This document shows positions 18,072 through 26,032 of a DNA stretch of 64,000 bases, one piece after another; the first letter of the stretch is position 1, and every line of letters begins with the position of its first letter. A program made the translations under genes and the position numbers. The notes beneath the pieces were generated by a model. It was given only the letters and a program-made list of their open reading frames with translations, was not told the origin of the DNA and did not search any database. The DNA is from JALCSJ01 sp036788835 (lineage in GTDB: Bacteria; Bacillota; Negativicutes; Acidaminococcales; Acidaminococcaceae), in NCBI GenBank assembly GCA_036788835.1, contig DAIQMR010000010.1:1-64000 (forward strand), written 5' to 3'.

Positions 18072-20252
18072 TTATTTTTTGGATGTCTGGGCTTTTTTCA
18101 AGCTTAGACCGATACGATTACGTTTCTCGTCGATACTGATAATAATAGGCTCGATAATATCGCCTACGGAAACTACATCAAGGGGATGCTTGAAATATTT
18201 GTTGCTTAATTCCGATTTGTGAATCAAACCGCTGACTTTCAGCCCGATATCCACGAATACGCCGAAATCTACCACATTTTGCACCCGGCCTTTAACCTTT
18301 GTGCCGATGGTCAGGTCAGATAGCTTAGTCACATTTTTTCGGCTTAAAGGTGCAGGGGAATCTTCTCTGGGGTCTCTGCCCGGTTTGGCCAGGGCCTGAA
18401 GAATATCCGTTACTGTGGGCAGCCCGGCTTGAAGTTTATCTGCCAGTTCCCGGGGATTGGCCTTGGCGGCAGCAATCTGCACAGCAGCGGTACTATGGGA
18501 AAATTCTTCCAGAGAGAAACCAAGTTCTTTTAAAAGTGCCTCTGCCAAAGGATAGCTTTCCGGATGGACGGAAGTATTATCCAAAGGATTGACCCCGTTC
18601 AGAATCCGCAGGAAACCTGCGCATTGGGTGAAAGCAGCAGGACCCAGACGGGTAACTTTTAATAATTCCTTACGGTTTTTAAACCGTCCGGTTTCTGTTC
18701 TGTAGGTAATAATGTTTTTAGCCACAGGTTTACTGATACCGGCCACATAGGTCAAAAGGGAAGCGGAGGCAGTGTTTAATTCCACGCCTACATGGTTAAC
18801 ACAAGATTCCACTACGGTACCCAGTGTACCGGTCAGCTCCTTTTGATTAACATCGTGTTGGTACTGACCGACACCGATGGCCTTAGGCTCAATTTTAACC
18901 AGCTCAGCTAACGGGTCCTGGACCCGGCGGGCAATGGAGACAGCTCCCCGCAAGGTTAAATCCAAATCAGGCATTTCTTCTCTGGCCAGCTTGGAAGCTG
19001 AGTATACGGAAGCGCCCGCTTCACTGGTAATCACATAGGACATATTCAGCTTGTACTTTTCAATCATTTTGGCGGCAAATTCTTCTGTTTCGTAGGAAGC
19101 TGTGCCGTTGCCTATGGAAGCCAAGGTAACATGATATTTATTAACTAAATCCACAAAAGTTTTTTCTGAAAGCTCATACTGTTTTTCGCTGGTGGTCACA
19201 TTGATAACGGCAGTGGCCAGAATTGTTCCCTGAGGATTTACCACAGCGCATTTGCATCCGGTTCGATAGCCGGGATCCATGCCCAGCACCGTTTGTCCGC
19301 CCAAAGGCTGCTGCAAAAGCAGTTGCCTTAAATTAACGGCAAAAACAGAAATAGCCTGCTTTTCGGCCTTTTCCGTTAATTCATTGCGAAGCTCTCTTTC
19401 AATGGCAGGGAAAATCAGCCGCTTGTAAGAATCATCCACGGCGGTTTTATACATTTCTGTAAAAGTACCTGCCGGTTTAATCCCTATTTTACGTCCGATA
19501 ATATTGTAGATAGCTTCACCCGGGAGAACTAATTTCACCTTGAGCATATCTTTGCTTTCTCCCCGGTTTAATGCCAAAATACGATGGGGAGGCAGCTGTC
19601 TGATGGGCTCGGAGTAATCTTTATACATTAAGAAATCCTGCCCGGTAGTTTCATCCGCTACTAATTCACTGGCCAATTGGGCATTGCGCCACATTTCTTT
19701 TCTGACCAGGTCCCTGATATCAGCACGGTCCGAAACCGCCTCTGCCACAATATCCATGGCTCCCTGCCAGGCTTCTTCCGTGGTTTTCACATCTTTTTCT
19801 TCATTCAGGTAGCTTTGAGCCAATTCTGCCAAGCCGGTTTGAGGTTCTTCCTGAGCCATAATCAGATGAGCTAATGGCTCCAGGCCCTTTTCCTTGGCAA
19901 TAGTGGCTCTGGTACGCTTTTTTTGCTTGTATGGAAGGTATAAATCTTCTAATTCTTGTAGTTTGGTAGTGGCGTTAATGGCGGCTTCCAGCTCAGGAGT
20001 CAGCTTACCCTGACCTTCAATAGATGTTAGAACCTCTGCCCGTCTCTGGGCCAGGCTGCGCAAATACTGGGCTCTCTCACTGATATTCCTAATCTGCTCC
20101 TCATCAAGGGAACCGGTGACTTCTTTACGGTAACGGGCCACAAAAGGAATAGTGTTGCCTTCGTCCAAAAGTGTCAGGGTAGCAGAGATTTTCCCGGCGG
20201 GAATCTGCAGTTCTTTAGCAATAATAGGGGAAATAATGTTAATCTCTTCCAT
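18072..20252 (-). CDS. tex: Tex family RNA-binding transcription accessory protein
   Basis: A 726-residue protein of the Tex family: N-terminal helical region with IPFVARYRKEVTG near residue 47, YqgF/RNase H-like domain (VLGMDPGYRTGCK near 325), helix-hairpin-helix region (GISKPVAKNII near 500) and a C-terminal S1 domain (VKGRVQNVVDFGVFVDIG near 640). Tex binds nucleic acid and affects transcription or translation; the precise role is unsettled. The start at 20252 is chosen because AGAGG stands upstream and the protein then begins MEEINIIS; an in-frame start 11 codons earlier adds a basic tail with no ribosome site. It is the only minus-strand gene in the window, divergent from the PerR-like gene. 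Confidence 0.95.
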   Translation of the reverse strand: MEEINIISPIIAKELQIPAGKISATLTLLDEGNTIPFVARYRKEVTGSLDEEQIRNISERAQYLRSLAQRRAEVLTSIEGQGKLTPELEAAINATTKLQELEDLYLPYKQKKRTRATIAKEKGLEPLAHLIMAQEEPQTGLAELAQSYLNEEKDVKTTEEAWQGAMDIVAEAVSDRADIRDLVRKEMWRNAQLASELVADETTGQDFLMYKDYSEPIRQLPPHRILALNRGESKDMLKVKLVLPGEAIYNIIGRKIGIKPAGTFTEMYKTAVDDSYKRLIFPAIERELRNELTEKAEKQAISVFAVNLRQLLLQQPLGGQTVLGMDPGYRTGCKCAVVNPQGTILATAVINVTTSEKQYELSEKTFVDLVNKYHVTLASIGNGTASYETEEFAAKMIEKYKLNMSYVITSEAGASVYSASKLAREEMPDLDLTLRGAVSIARRVQDPLAELVKIEPKAIGVGQYQHDVNQKELTGTLGTVVESCVNHVGVELNTASASLLTYVAGISKPVAKNIITYRTETGRFKNRKELLKVTRLGPAAFTQCAGFLRILNGVNPLDNTSVHPESYPLAEALLKELGFSLEEFSHSTAAVQIAAAKANPRELADKLQAGLPTVTDILQALAKPGRDPREDSPAPLSRKNVTKLSDLTIGTKVKGRVQNVVDFGVFVDIGLKVSGLIHKSELSNKYFKHPLDVVSVGDIIEPIIISIDEKRNRIGLSLKKAQTSKK

Positions 20253-20292
20253 AAATTCGAACCTCTTTCTGCGAAATAAAATCACATTGGCT

Positions 20293-20322
20293 ATTATACT
20301 ACCCCGAGTGCTTTTAAAGCAA
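20293..20322 (-). promoter_or_regulatory. Promoter of tex
   Basis: Read on the minus strand: TTGCTT (20322-20317), an 18-base spacer, and TATAAT (20298-20293), about 40 bases before the tex start. Confidence 0.6.
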
Positions 20323-20336
20323 GGTAAAGTGGTCTA

Positions 20337-20366
20337 TTGACATAAAGGGCAAAACGATAGTATAAT
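20337..20366 (+). promoter_or_regulatory. Promoter of the PerR/Fur-type regulator
   Basis: A perfect TTGACA (20337-20342) and a perfect TATAAT (20361-20366), with an 18-base spacer. Confidence 0.85.
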
Positions 20367-20372
20367 GTAACA

Positions 20373-20385
20373 AATAATCATTATT
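20373..20385 (+). promoter_or_regulatory. Fur/PerR-type operator
   Basis: AATAAT-C-ATTATT, a perfect 6-1-6 palindrome matching the core of Fur/PerR boxes. It lies at the expected transcription start, 7 bases after the -10, so binding would block the promoter: likely autoregulation of the regulator that follows. Confidence 0.7.
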
Positions 20386-20443
20386 ATTTTTTCGGACAGT
20401 GTTTGTCCGGGGATTATTTGCAAAAGTGTGGAGGAATAAAATC

Positions 20444-20869
20444 ATGTATAGTAATGTAGAGTTGGCCAAAATATTAAGAACTAATGGCTGTAAGGTTACT
20501 CCCCAGCGTTTGGCCGTGTACGAGATGCTCTCCCATACCAACGAACACCCTACTGCAGAAACAATCTATAAGGAAGTAAAGCCCTTGTATCCTACTATGA
20601 GCTTTGCTACTGTGTACAAATCCTTAGAGATTCTCAGCAAACTCAATATTATCCAAGTGTTGAACACCGGCGAGGACAGCTATCGTTACGATGCCAGAAT
20701 TGACGATCATTCTCATGTGGTTTGTACCAAATGCGGTAAAGTTGTAGATGTGTCGACTTTGCCCAGCAAAGAAATCACTGATGCAGTGGAAGCTGATACT
20801 AAGTTTCAGGTTCAGGGGAAGCAGTTTTATTTTTATGGACTTTGCCCTCATTGCCAAAAACTGCACTAA
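20444..20869 (+). CDS. perR: Fur-family transcriptional regulator, PerR-like
   Basis: A 141-residue metal-dependent repressor. The N-terminal winged helix (CKVTPQRLAVYEML; MSFATVYKSLEIL) is followed by the metal-binding half, with HSHVVCTKCGKVVDV and YGLCPHCQK giving two CxxC pairs for the structural zinc. After the first pair, Asp stands where PerR has Asp104 and Fur proteins usually have Glu, so the peroxide sensor PerR is favoured over Fur or Zur. The ATG at 20444 has GGAGG upstream. An operator-like palindrome overlaps its own promoter. The gene ends at a terminator. Confidence 0.8.
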   Translation: MYSNVELAKILRTNGCKVTPQRLAVYEMLSHTNEHPTAETIYKEVKPLYPTMSFATVYKSLEILSKLNIIQVLNTGEDSYRYDARIDDHSHVVCTKCGKVVDVSTLPSKEITDAVEADTKFQVQGKQFYFYGLCPHCQKLH

Positions 20870-20888
20870 GCTGAAAAAGTTCAGACAA

Positions 20889-20922
20889 AAAACACTGAAT
20901 TGTCAAATCCAGTGTTTTTTTT
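20889..20922 (+). terminator. Terminator after the PerR-like gene
   Basis: ACACTG pairs with CAGTGT around a 12-base interior with a partial AATT/AATC match, followed by eight T's. Confidence 0.8.
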
Positions 20923-20978
20923 CGTATAATTTAGTATTATAATATTTAGGAAACTATAATAAATCGGGAGGCGACAAG

Positions 20979-21632
20979 ATGAACATAAAAAATCACATAG
21001 AACATACCCTATTAAAACCTGAAGCTACAGACCAAGCAATTATTACACTTTGCCGGGAAGCCAAAGAGGCAGGACTTTTTGCCGTCTGCATTAATCCTTG
21101 GTATGTGGGACTAGCCAAAGAAACTTTAAAGGATTCTTCCGTTAAAGTGGTAACAGTAGTGGGGTTTCCCCTAGGGGCTACCTTTAGCCGAATTAAAGCT
21201 TTGGAAGGGGAGCTGGCTATTAAAGACGGCGCCGATGAAATTGATATGGTAATGAACATCGGGGCTTTGAAAAACGGCGATTATAAGGCTGTTGTTGAGG
21301 ACATTCGCAAGGTAGTACATGCTACAGATAATCACCCCGTGAAGGTAATTATCGAGACATGTCTTTTAACCGATGAAGAAAAAATTCAGGCTGTTAAATT
21401 AATTGCCCAGGCAGGGGCACACTTTGTTAAAACTAGTACCGGTTTCAATAAGGCAGGGGCAACTGTTGCCGATGTGAAGCTCTTGAAAAAAACAGCCATT
21501 CAATATGGCCTGGGAGTTAAGGCCGCCGGCGGCATAAGAGATGCAGCAACAGCCAAGGCCATACTTAAGGCCGGGGCAGACCGAATTGGCACCAGTGCTG
21601 GGAAGGCTATTGCCGAGGACTGCCATGACTAA
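20979..21632 (+). CDS. deoC: Deoxyribose-phosphate aldolase
   Basis: A 217-residue class I aldolase, normal length, that splits 2-deoxyribose 5-phosphate into glyceraldehyde 3-phosphate and acetaldehyde. The Schiff-base lysine lies in FVKTSTGFNKAGAT (near residue 153), with the proton-relay lysine in VKAAGGIRD; DEIDMVMNIG near 88 is typical. GGGAGG stands before the ATG. No other deoxyribonucleoside genes are adjacent; instead it overlaps walJ by 8 bases and opens a six-gene block of house-keeping genes. Confidence 0.94.
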   Translation: MNIKNHIEHTLLKPEATDQAIITLCREAKEAGLFAVCINPWYVGLAKETLKDSSVKVVTVVGFPLGATFSRIKALEGELAIKDGADEIDMVMNIGALKNGDYKAVVEDIRKVVHATDNHPVKVIIETCLLTDEEKIQAVKLIAQAGAHFVKTSTGFNKAGATVADVKLLKKTAIQYGLGVKAAGGIRDAATAKAILKAGADRIGTSAGKAIAEDCHD

Positions 21633-22407
21633 TAATTTTGAGGTAGATGTTTTGGCCAGTGGCAGCAAGGGAAATTCAACCTTGATTAGGGCCGGGAATA
21701 CGGCTATTCTCATTGATGCGGGAATTTCTTGCCGGCGGATTATAGCAGGAATTCGTGCCTGCGGTTTGGAGCCGGAAGATTTAAGCGGTATTTTGGTAAC
21801 TCATGAGCATACGGATCATGTAGGCGGTCTTGAGGTTTTCTGCAAAAAAATTCCCGGGGTGCCTATCTTTGCCAATGAAAAAACCTGGGGAAGGCTTGCC
21901 ATTAGACGGGCTCTGACCAATGACCAGCGCCGGGTTCTGCCCAGAGGCTGCGTTTTGGGTAATATCAGAGTAGAATCTTTTAAGGTTCCCCATGATGCCG
22001 CGGATACAGTGGGCTACAAGCTGTTTTATAAAGACGATAAATGCACCTATTTGACTGACTGTGGTTATATTACCGGAGAGTGTGAGCAGGCGGTGGAAGG
22101 CAGCAGTACTTTGATTTTGGAAGCAAACCATGATGAAACTCTTTTGCGCAACGGCCCATATCCAAGAGCCTTGCAAGAGAGAATCGCAGGGCGCTGGGGA
22201 CATTTGTCCAATACAACGGCGGGCAATTTTCTCACCTCACTAAGAGCTAGGCCGGAGGAAGTCATTCTGGCTCACCTCAGCGAGCAAAACAATACGGCAG
22301 CCATTGCTTTCAACACGGTTCATAGTATTTTGGCCAATGCCAATGAAGATAAAAACATTAAAATTTACGTTGCCAATCAACGGCAATTAGTAAGTAATAA
22401 GGGATAG
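21625..22407 (+). CDS. walJ: MBL-fold metallohydrolase of the WalJ/YycJ family
   Basis: A 260-residue metallo-beta-lactamase-fold protein. The zinc motif THEHTDHVGG is near residue 58, preceded by LIDAGIS and followed by VPHDAADTVGY, LTDCGYI, LEANHD and AHLSEQNN, all typical of YycJ/WalJ nucleases. The ATG at 21625, inside the end of deoC, gives the family N-terminus (VDVLASGSKGNS); the long upstream extension is deoC read in another frame. In Firmicutes walJ usually closes the walRKHI two-component operon and precedes an HtrA protease and rlmH. Here the last two are kept and walRKHI is absent. Confidence 0.9.
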   Translation: MTNNFEVDVLASGSKGNSTLIRAGNTAILIDAGISCRRIIAGIRACGLEPEDLSGILVTHEHTDHVGGLEVFCKKIPGVPIFANEKTWGRLAIRRALTNDQRRVLPRGCVLGNIRVESFKVPHDAADTVGYKLFYKDDKCTYLTDCGYITGECEQAVEGSSTLILEANHDETLLRNGPYPRALQERIAGRWGHLSNTTAGNFLTSLRARPEEVILAHLSEQNNTAAIAFNTVHSILANANEDKNIKIYVANQRQLVSNKG

Positions 22408-22418
22408 GAGAGAAAAAT

Positions 22419-23543
22419 ATGTCTAAAAAACTCATCAAGAAAACAGTAACTCTGCTATGTGCATTTATGGTGGTTATGGCCACGTTGGCTAGCGGTTGCT
22501 CAGTAGCCAGCAAGAAAGACAAACCGGCTGCTGCTGCTCCTGAAAGCAAGCCTATTACTGTAGAAGAAAAAGCAAAGAAAACAGAAGCTAATATGAGCAG
22601 CGGCAGAAATACAGCTATTGTTCAGGCCGCCAAAAAAGTCGGCCCTGCGGTAGTGGGTATTACCAACAAGGCCTTAGTCACAGACTTTTTCAATCGCACC
22701 CAGATGATGGAGAGGGGCACCGGGTCCGGTGTGATTTACAGTAAAGATGGACTCATTGCCACCAATAACCACGTAGTGGCCGGTGCTCAGGAAATTGTTG
22801 TGAGTCTGCCTAACGGTAAAACCTATCCCGGCAAAGTTTTGGGTACAGATGCTACCACAGATTTGGCTGTAGTTAAAATCAATGCCCAAGAACCTTTGAC
22901 CGTAGCAGAATTTGGTAATTCCGATGATATTATGGTAGGTGAACCTGCTATTGCCATCGGCAATCCTCTGGGCTTAGAGTTCAGGGGAACAGTAACCGCA
23001 GGTGTTATCAGCGCCTTAAACCGTTCTATTAATTTAGGGGAACGGAAATTCAAATTAATTCAAACCGATGCAGCCATTAACCCCGGCAATTCCGGTGGTG
23101 CTCTGGTTAATGCGGACGGACAGGTTATTGGTATTAACAGTGCCAAAGTTGCCGTATCCGGTGTGGAAGGCATTGGTTTCGCCATTCCTATTAACGAGGC
23201 AAAACCCATTCTCCAAGAATTAGCCAGCAAAGGTAAAGTGGCCAGACCCTTTATCGGTGCTAGCTTGATTGATAAAGATTTAGTGGATCGTTATGGTATC
23301 GGCGTTGATTTAAGAGGCGGCATTTTCGTCGCCAAACTGTATCAAGGGGGGCCTGCCTGGAAAGGCGGCGTACGTCCCAATGATATTATTGTTAAATACA
23401 ATGGTAAAAAGGTCAGCAGTGTTGCGGAGTTACGGGATATGATCAGTGCCAGCGGTATTGGCTCTAATGTTACCCTAACAGTGCTTCGTGGGGATGATGA
23501 AGTAGAACTGACTGTTACTCTGGCAGAAATGCCCAAGGAATAA
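22419..23543 (+). CDS. htrA: HtrA/DegP-type serine protease, predicted lipoprotein
   Basis: A 374-residue trypsin-like protease with one PDZ domain (about residues 280-370). The catalytic triad is visible: His in ATNNHVVAG (near 113), Asp in TDLAVVKI (near 147) and Ser in NPGNSGGAL (near 225). The N-terminus is a lipoprotein signal with lipobox ASGC and Cys27, followed by an Ala/Pro/Lys-rich tether. The usual HtrA is soluble in the periplasm or held by a membrane helix, so a lipid anchor is somewhat unusual. It degrades or refolds damaged envelope proteins. It starts 11 bases after walJ and its stop shares one base with the rlmH start. Confidence 0.92.
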   Translation: MSKKLIKKTVTLLCAFMVVMATLASGCSVASKKDKPAAAAPESKPITVEEKAKKTEANMSSGRNTAIVQAAKKVGPAVVGITNKALVTDFFNRTQMMERGTGSGVIYSKDGLIATNNHVVAGAQEIVVSLPNGKTYPGKVLGTDATTDLAVVKINAQEPLTVAEFGNSDDIMVGEPAIAIGNPLGLEFRGTVTAGVISALNRSINLGERKFKLIQTDAAINPGNSGGALVNADGQVIGINSAKVAVSGVEGIGFAIPINEAKPILQELASKGKVARPFIGASLIDKDLVDRYGIGVDLRGGIFVAKLYQGGPAWKGGVRPNDIIVKYNGKKVSSVAELRDMISASGIGSNVTLTVLRGDDEVELTVTLAEMPKE

Positions 23544-24022
23544 TGCAAATTACTATTGCTTGCGTGGGCAAGCTGAAAGAAAAATATTGGACGGCGGCAG
23601 TGGAGGAATTCGAGAAAAGACTGACTCCCTTTTGCCGGGTGAATATTAAAAGTATTAATGAAGAAAAAATGCCGGATAATCCTTCAGCTGCCACAAAAGA
23701 ACAGGTTCTGGCCAAGGAGACCAAAAGGCTCCTGGCCATTATCCCTGATAATTCCTATGTAATGGCCTTGGATGTGGCAGGGGAAATGCTAAGCTCTCCC
23801 CAGCTGGCTAGTAAAATCAGCAAGCTGACTTTGGCAGGCAAGAGTCATATTGCTTTTGTGATTGGCGGGGCATTCGGTTATACGGATGAGCTCCGGGAAC
23901 GGGCTGATTTTCTCTGGTCATTTTCCCCACTGACTTTTACTCACCAAATGATTAGAATATTACTATTGGAACAGATTTATCGGGCCTTTAAAATAATGAA
24001 TAACCAAAAATATCATCACTGA
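23543..24022 (+). CDS. rlmH: 23S rRNA (pseudouridine-1915 N3) methyltransferase
   Basis: A 159-residue SPOUT-class methyltransferase that modifies helix 69 of 23S rRNA. The whole protein matches the family: GKLKEKYW near the start, YVMALDVAGE, FVIGGAFGY (the SAM-binding knot) and the C-terminal FTHQMIRILLLEQIYRAFKI with the end NQKYHH. The start overlaps the htrA stop by one base, so translation is coupled. Confidence 0.97.
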   Translation: MQITIACVGKLKEKYWTAAVEEFEKRLTPFCRVNIKSINEEKMPDNPSAATKEQVLAKETKRLLAIIPDNSYVMALDVAGEMLSSPQLASKISKLTLAGKSHIAFVIGGAFGYTDELRERADFLWSFSPLTFTHQMIRILLLEQIYRAFKIMNNQKYHH

Positions 24023-24035
24023 AAGCAGGCAGTTC

Positions 24036-24851
24036 ATGACCTTACGACGAGTGGATTTACATTTACATACGGTAGCATCAGACGGGACATGGACACCGGA
24101 GGAAGCGGTGGCAGCGGCCCAAAAGGCGGGGCTTGGTATTATGGCCATTACGGATCATGACAGTGTGAAAAGCGTGGCTGCGGCACAAAAGGCTGCTCAA
24201 GACGCGGGCATTCTCTTTTATAGGGGCACAGAAATTTGCAGCACTTATGAAGGACACTGCTTTCATATTCTTGGCTATGATATTGATATTACCAATCAAG
24301 CTCTTTTAGAACATTTAGCTTACAACGAATATCTCTTGCTTAAAAAAGATGAGGACAGCATTGTACGTTTGCAGCAGGAAGGTTGGCCTGTATCCTTGGA
24401 AGAATACCGGGCCTATCATTATGATAAAAAAAGAGGGGGTTTTAAATCCTTGATTTATATGATAGACAAGGGCTTGTGTAAAGATGTGAAAGATTTTTTC
24501 GCCAGAATTTTCACTAAGGACATGGGATTGGATTTTCCTGCTTTCCCAGGCATTGAAGAGACTATAAATATTATTCACAGAGCAGGAGGGAAAGCTTTTC
24601 TGGCACATAGTGCCAGCGATTTTCACGGGCCAGGGCTGGATGCCACTTTACATGCTTTAGGCAATAAACCTTTTGACGGTTTTGAGTGCTATCACACGGG
24701 ACACAGCCTGGAAGATACTGCTACTTTAGTTAGGTATTGTCACGAGCATCATAAGCTGATCAGCGGGGGCAGCGACTGTCACGGCAAATTTGTGGATGGC
24801 AGGATTATCGGACAACCGGTAATATACGAAAACGAGATAAGGATGGGATAA
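24036..24851 (+). CDS. PHP-domain phosphoesterase (TrpH/RNase AM-like)
   Basis: A 271-residue PHP-domain metal hydrolase. Motifs are VDLHLHTVASDG at the start, AITDHDS near residue 40, a Glu in GTEICS, HILGYDI, and the late FLAHSAS and SGGSDCHGK. The layout is that of TrpH-type phosphoesterases, some of which remove nucleotides from RNA 5' ends or 3',5'-bisphosphates; the substrate here is not certain. It lies 13 bases after rlmH and one base before the DUF362 gene. Confidence 0.85.
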   Translation: MTLRRVDLHLHTVASDGTWTPEEAVAAAQKAGLGIMAITDHDSVKSVAAAQKAAQDAGILFYRGTEICSTYEGHCFHILGYDIDITNQALLEHLAYNEYLLLKKDEDSIVRLQQEGWPVSLEEYRAYHYDKKRGGFKSLIYMIDKGLCKDVKDFFARIFTKDMGLDFPAFPGIEETINIIHRAGGKAFLAHSASDFHGPGLDATLHALGNKPFDGFECYHTGHSLEDTATLVRYCHEHHKLISGGSDCHGKFVDGRIIGQPVIYENEIRMG

Positions 24852-24852
24852 C

Positions 24853-25977
24853 ATGAAAAAAGCAAAAGTTTATTTTACGGATTTTCGCACTCCTTACGGA
24901 GGGCCGACTTTACTGGAGAAGCTGCGTAATTTATGCATTAAGGCCGGTATGAAAAAAATTGATTTCAAAAATAAATTTGTGGCTATTAAAATGCATTTTG
25001 GAGAACCGGGCAATTTAGCTTATTTGCGTCCCAATTATGCTAAGGTAGTGGCAGATTTGGTGAAAGAAATGGGCGGTAGGCCTTTCCTGACAGACTGCAA
25101 CACTCTATATGTAGGCAGAAGGAAACAGGCTTTGGAGCATCTGGATGCTGCTTACGAAAACGGTTTTAATCCCTTTGCGACAGGCTGCCATGTAATCATC
25201 GCCGATGGTTTAAAAGGCACTGATGAAGCATACGTTTCTGTTCCCAACGGTGAATATGTAAAAGAAGCAAAAATTGGTAAGGCTCTTATGGATGCGGATA
25301 TTGTGATTTCTTTAACCCACTTCAAGGGTCACGAATCAACAGGCTTCGGCGGAGCTTTGAAAAATCTAGGCATGGGCGGCGGGTCTCGGGCAGGTAAGAT
25401 GGAAATGCACAATGACGGCAAGCCCCATGTTAATCATAAAAAATGCATTGGCTGCGGTGCCTGCGTAAAGATTTGTGCTCATGGAGGACCGACCATTACT
25501 AATAAAAAATCTACCATTGACGAAAATAAATGCGTTGGCTGCGGCCGTTGTATCGGGGCCTGCCCTGTAGATGCGGTAGAAGTAAATTATGATTCCACCG
25601 TAAAGAAATTGGATTACAAGATTGCCGAATATGCCTGGGCTGTGATTCACGACAGGCCGACTTTTCATATCAGTTTAATTGTGGATGTATCTCCTAATTG
25701 TGACTGTCATAGTGAAAATGATGCACCTATTGTGGCAGACATCGGGATGTTGGCCTCCGCTGACCCGGTGGCCCTTGACCAAGCCTGCGCTGATCTGGTA
25801 AATGCGGCACCGGCTATCAGGGATTCTCAACTGGGAGAAAACCTGGCTAAGCATCCTAAAGAATGCCAAGGCCATGACCACTTCCATAATTCCACACCGG
25901 AATCTGAATGGGAAGCCTGCCTGGAACATGGGGAAAAAATCGGTATGGGGACAAGAGAATACGAATTAGTGAAATAA
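24853..25977 (+). CDS. DUF362 protein with two 4Fe-4S ferredoxin motifs
   Basis: A 374-residue protein with a DUF362 domain split around a ferredoxin insert. The two clusters are CIGCGACVKIC (near residue 197) and CVGCGRCIGACP (near 226), each with a fourth Cys. The DUF362 part contains KMHFGEPGN, LTDCNTLYVG and LTHFKGHESTGFGGALKN. No signal peptide is seen, so it is likely cytoplasmic. DUF362 ferredoxins are common in anaerobes and their reaction is not established. The ATG comes one base after the PHP gene stop, indicating coupled translation. Confidence 0.85.
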   Translation: MKKAKVYFTDFRTPYGGPTLLEKLRNLCIKAGMKKIDFKNKFVAIKMHFGEPGNLAYLRPNYAKVVADLVKEMGGRPFLTDCNTLYVGRRKQALEHLDAAYENGFNPFATGCHVIIADGLKGTDEAYVSVPNGEYVKEAKIGKALMDADIVISLTHFKGHESTGFGGALKNLGMGGGSRAGKMEMHNDGKPHVNHKKCIGCGACVKICAHGGPTITNKKSTIDENKCVGCGRCIGACPVDAVEVNYDSTVKKLDYKIAEYAWAVIHDRPTFHISLIVDVSPNCDCHSENDAPIVADIGMLASADPVALDQACADLVNAAPAIRDSQLGENLAKHPKECQGHDHFHNSTPESEWEACLEHGEKIGMGTREYELVK

Positions 25978-25994
25978 AAGAGATTCGGGAAGGG

Positions 25995-26018
25995 AAAGGC
26001 TAAAATAATAGCCTTTTT
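25995..26018 (+). terminator. Weak terminator between the DUF362 and MoxR genes
   Basis: AAAGGCTA / TAGCCTTT with a 6-base loop and a five-T run. The stem is only 8 bp and A/T-rich, so termination may be partial. Confidence 0.5.
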
Positions 26019-26032
26019 GTGGAGGCAGAAGA

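Noticed and set aside
20253..20285. Longer tex start 11 codons upstream
   Set aside because: The extension overlaps the ribosome site of the better start and is basic/Phe-rich unlike Tex N-termini.
21541..21624. N-terminal extension of walJ
   Set aside because: It is deoC coding sequence read in another frame; the family N-terminus begins at 21625.
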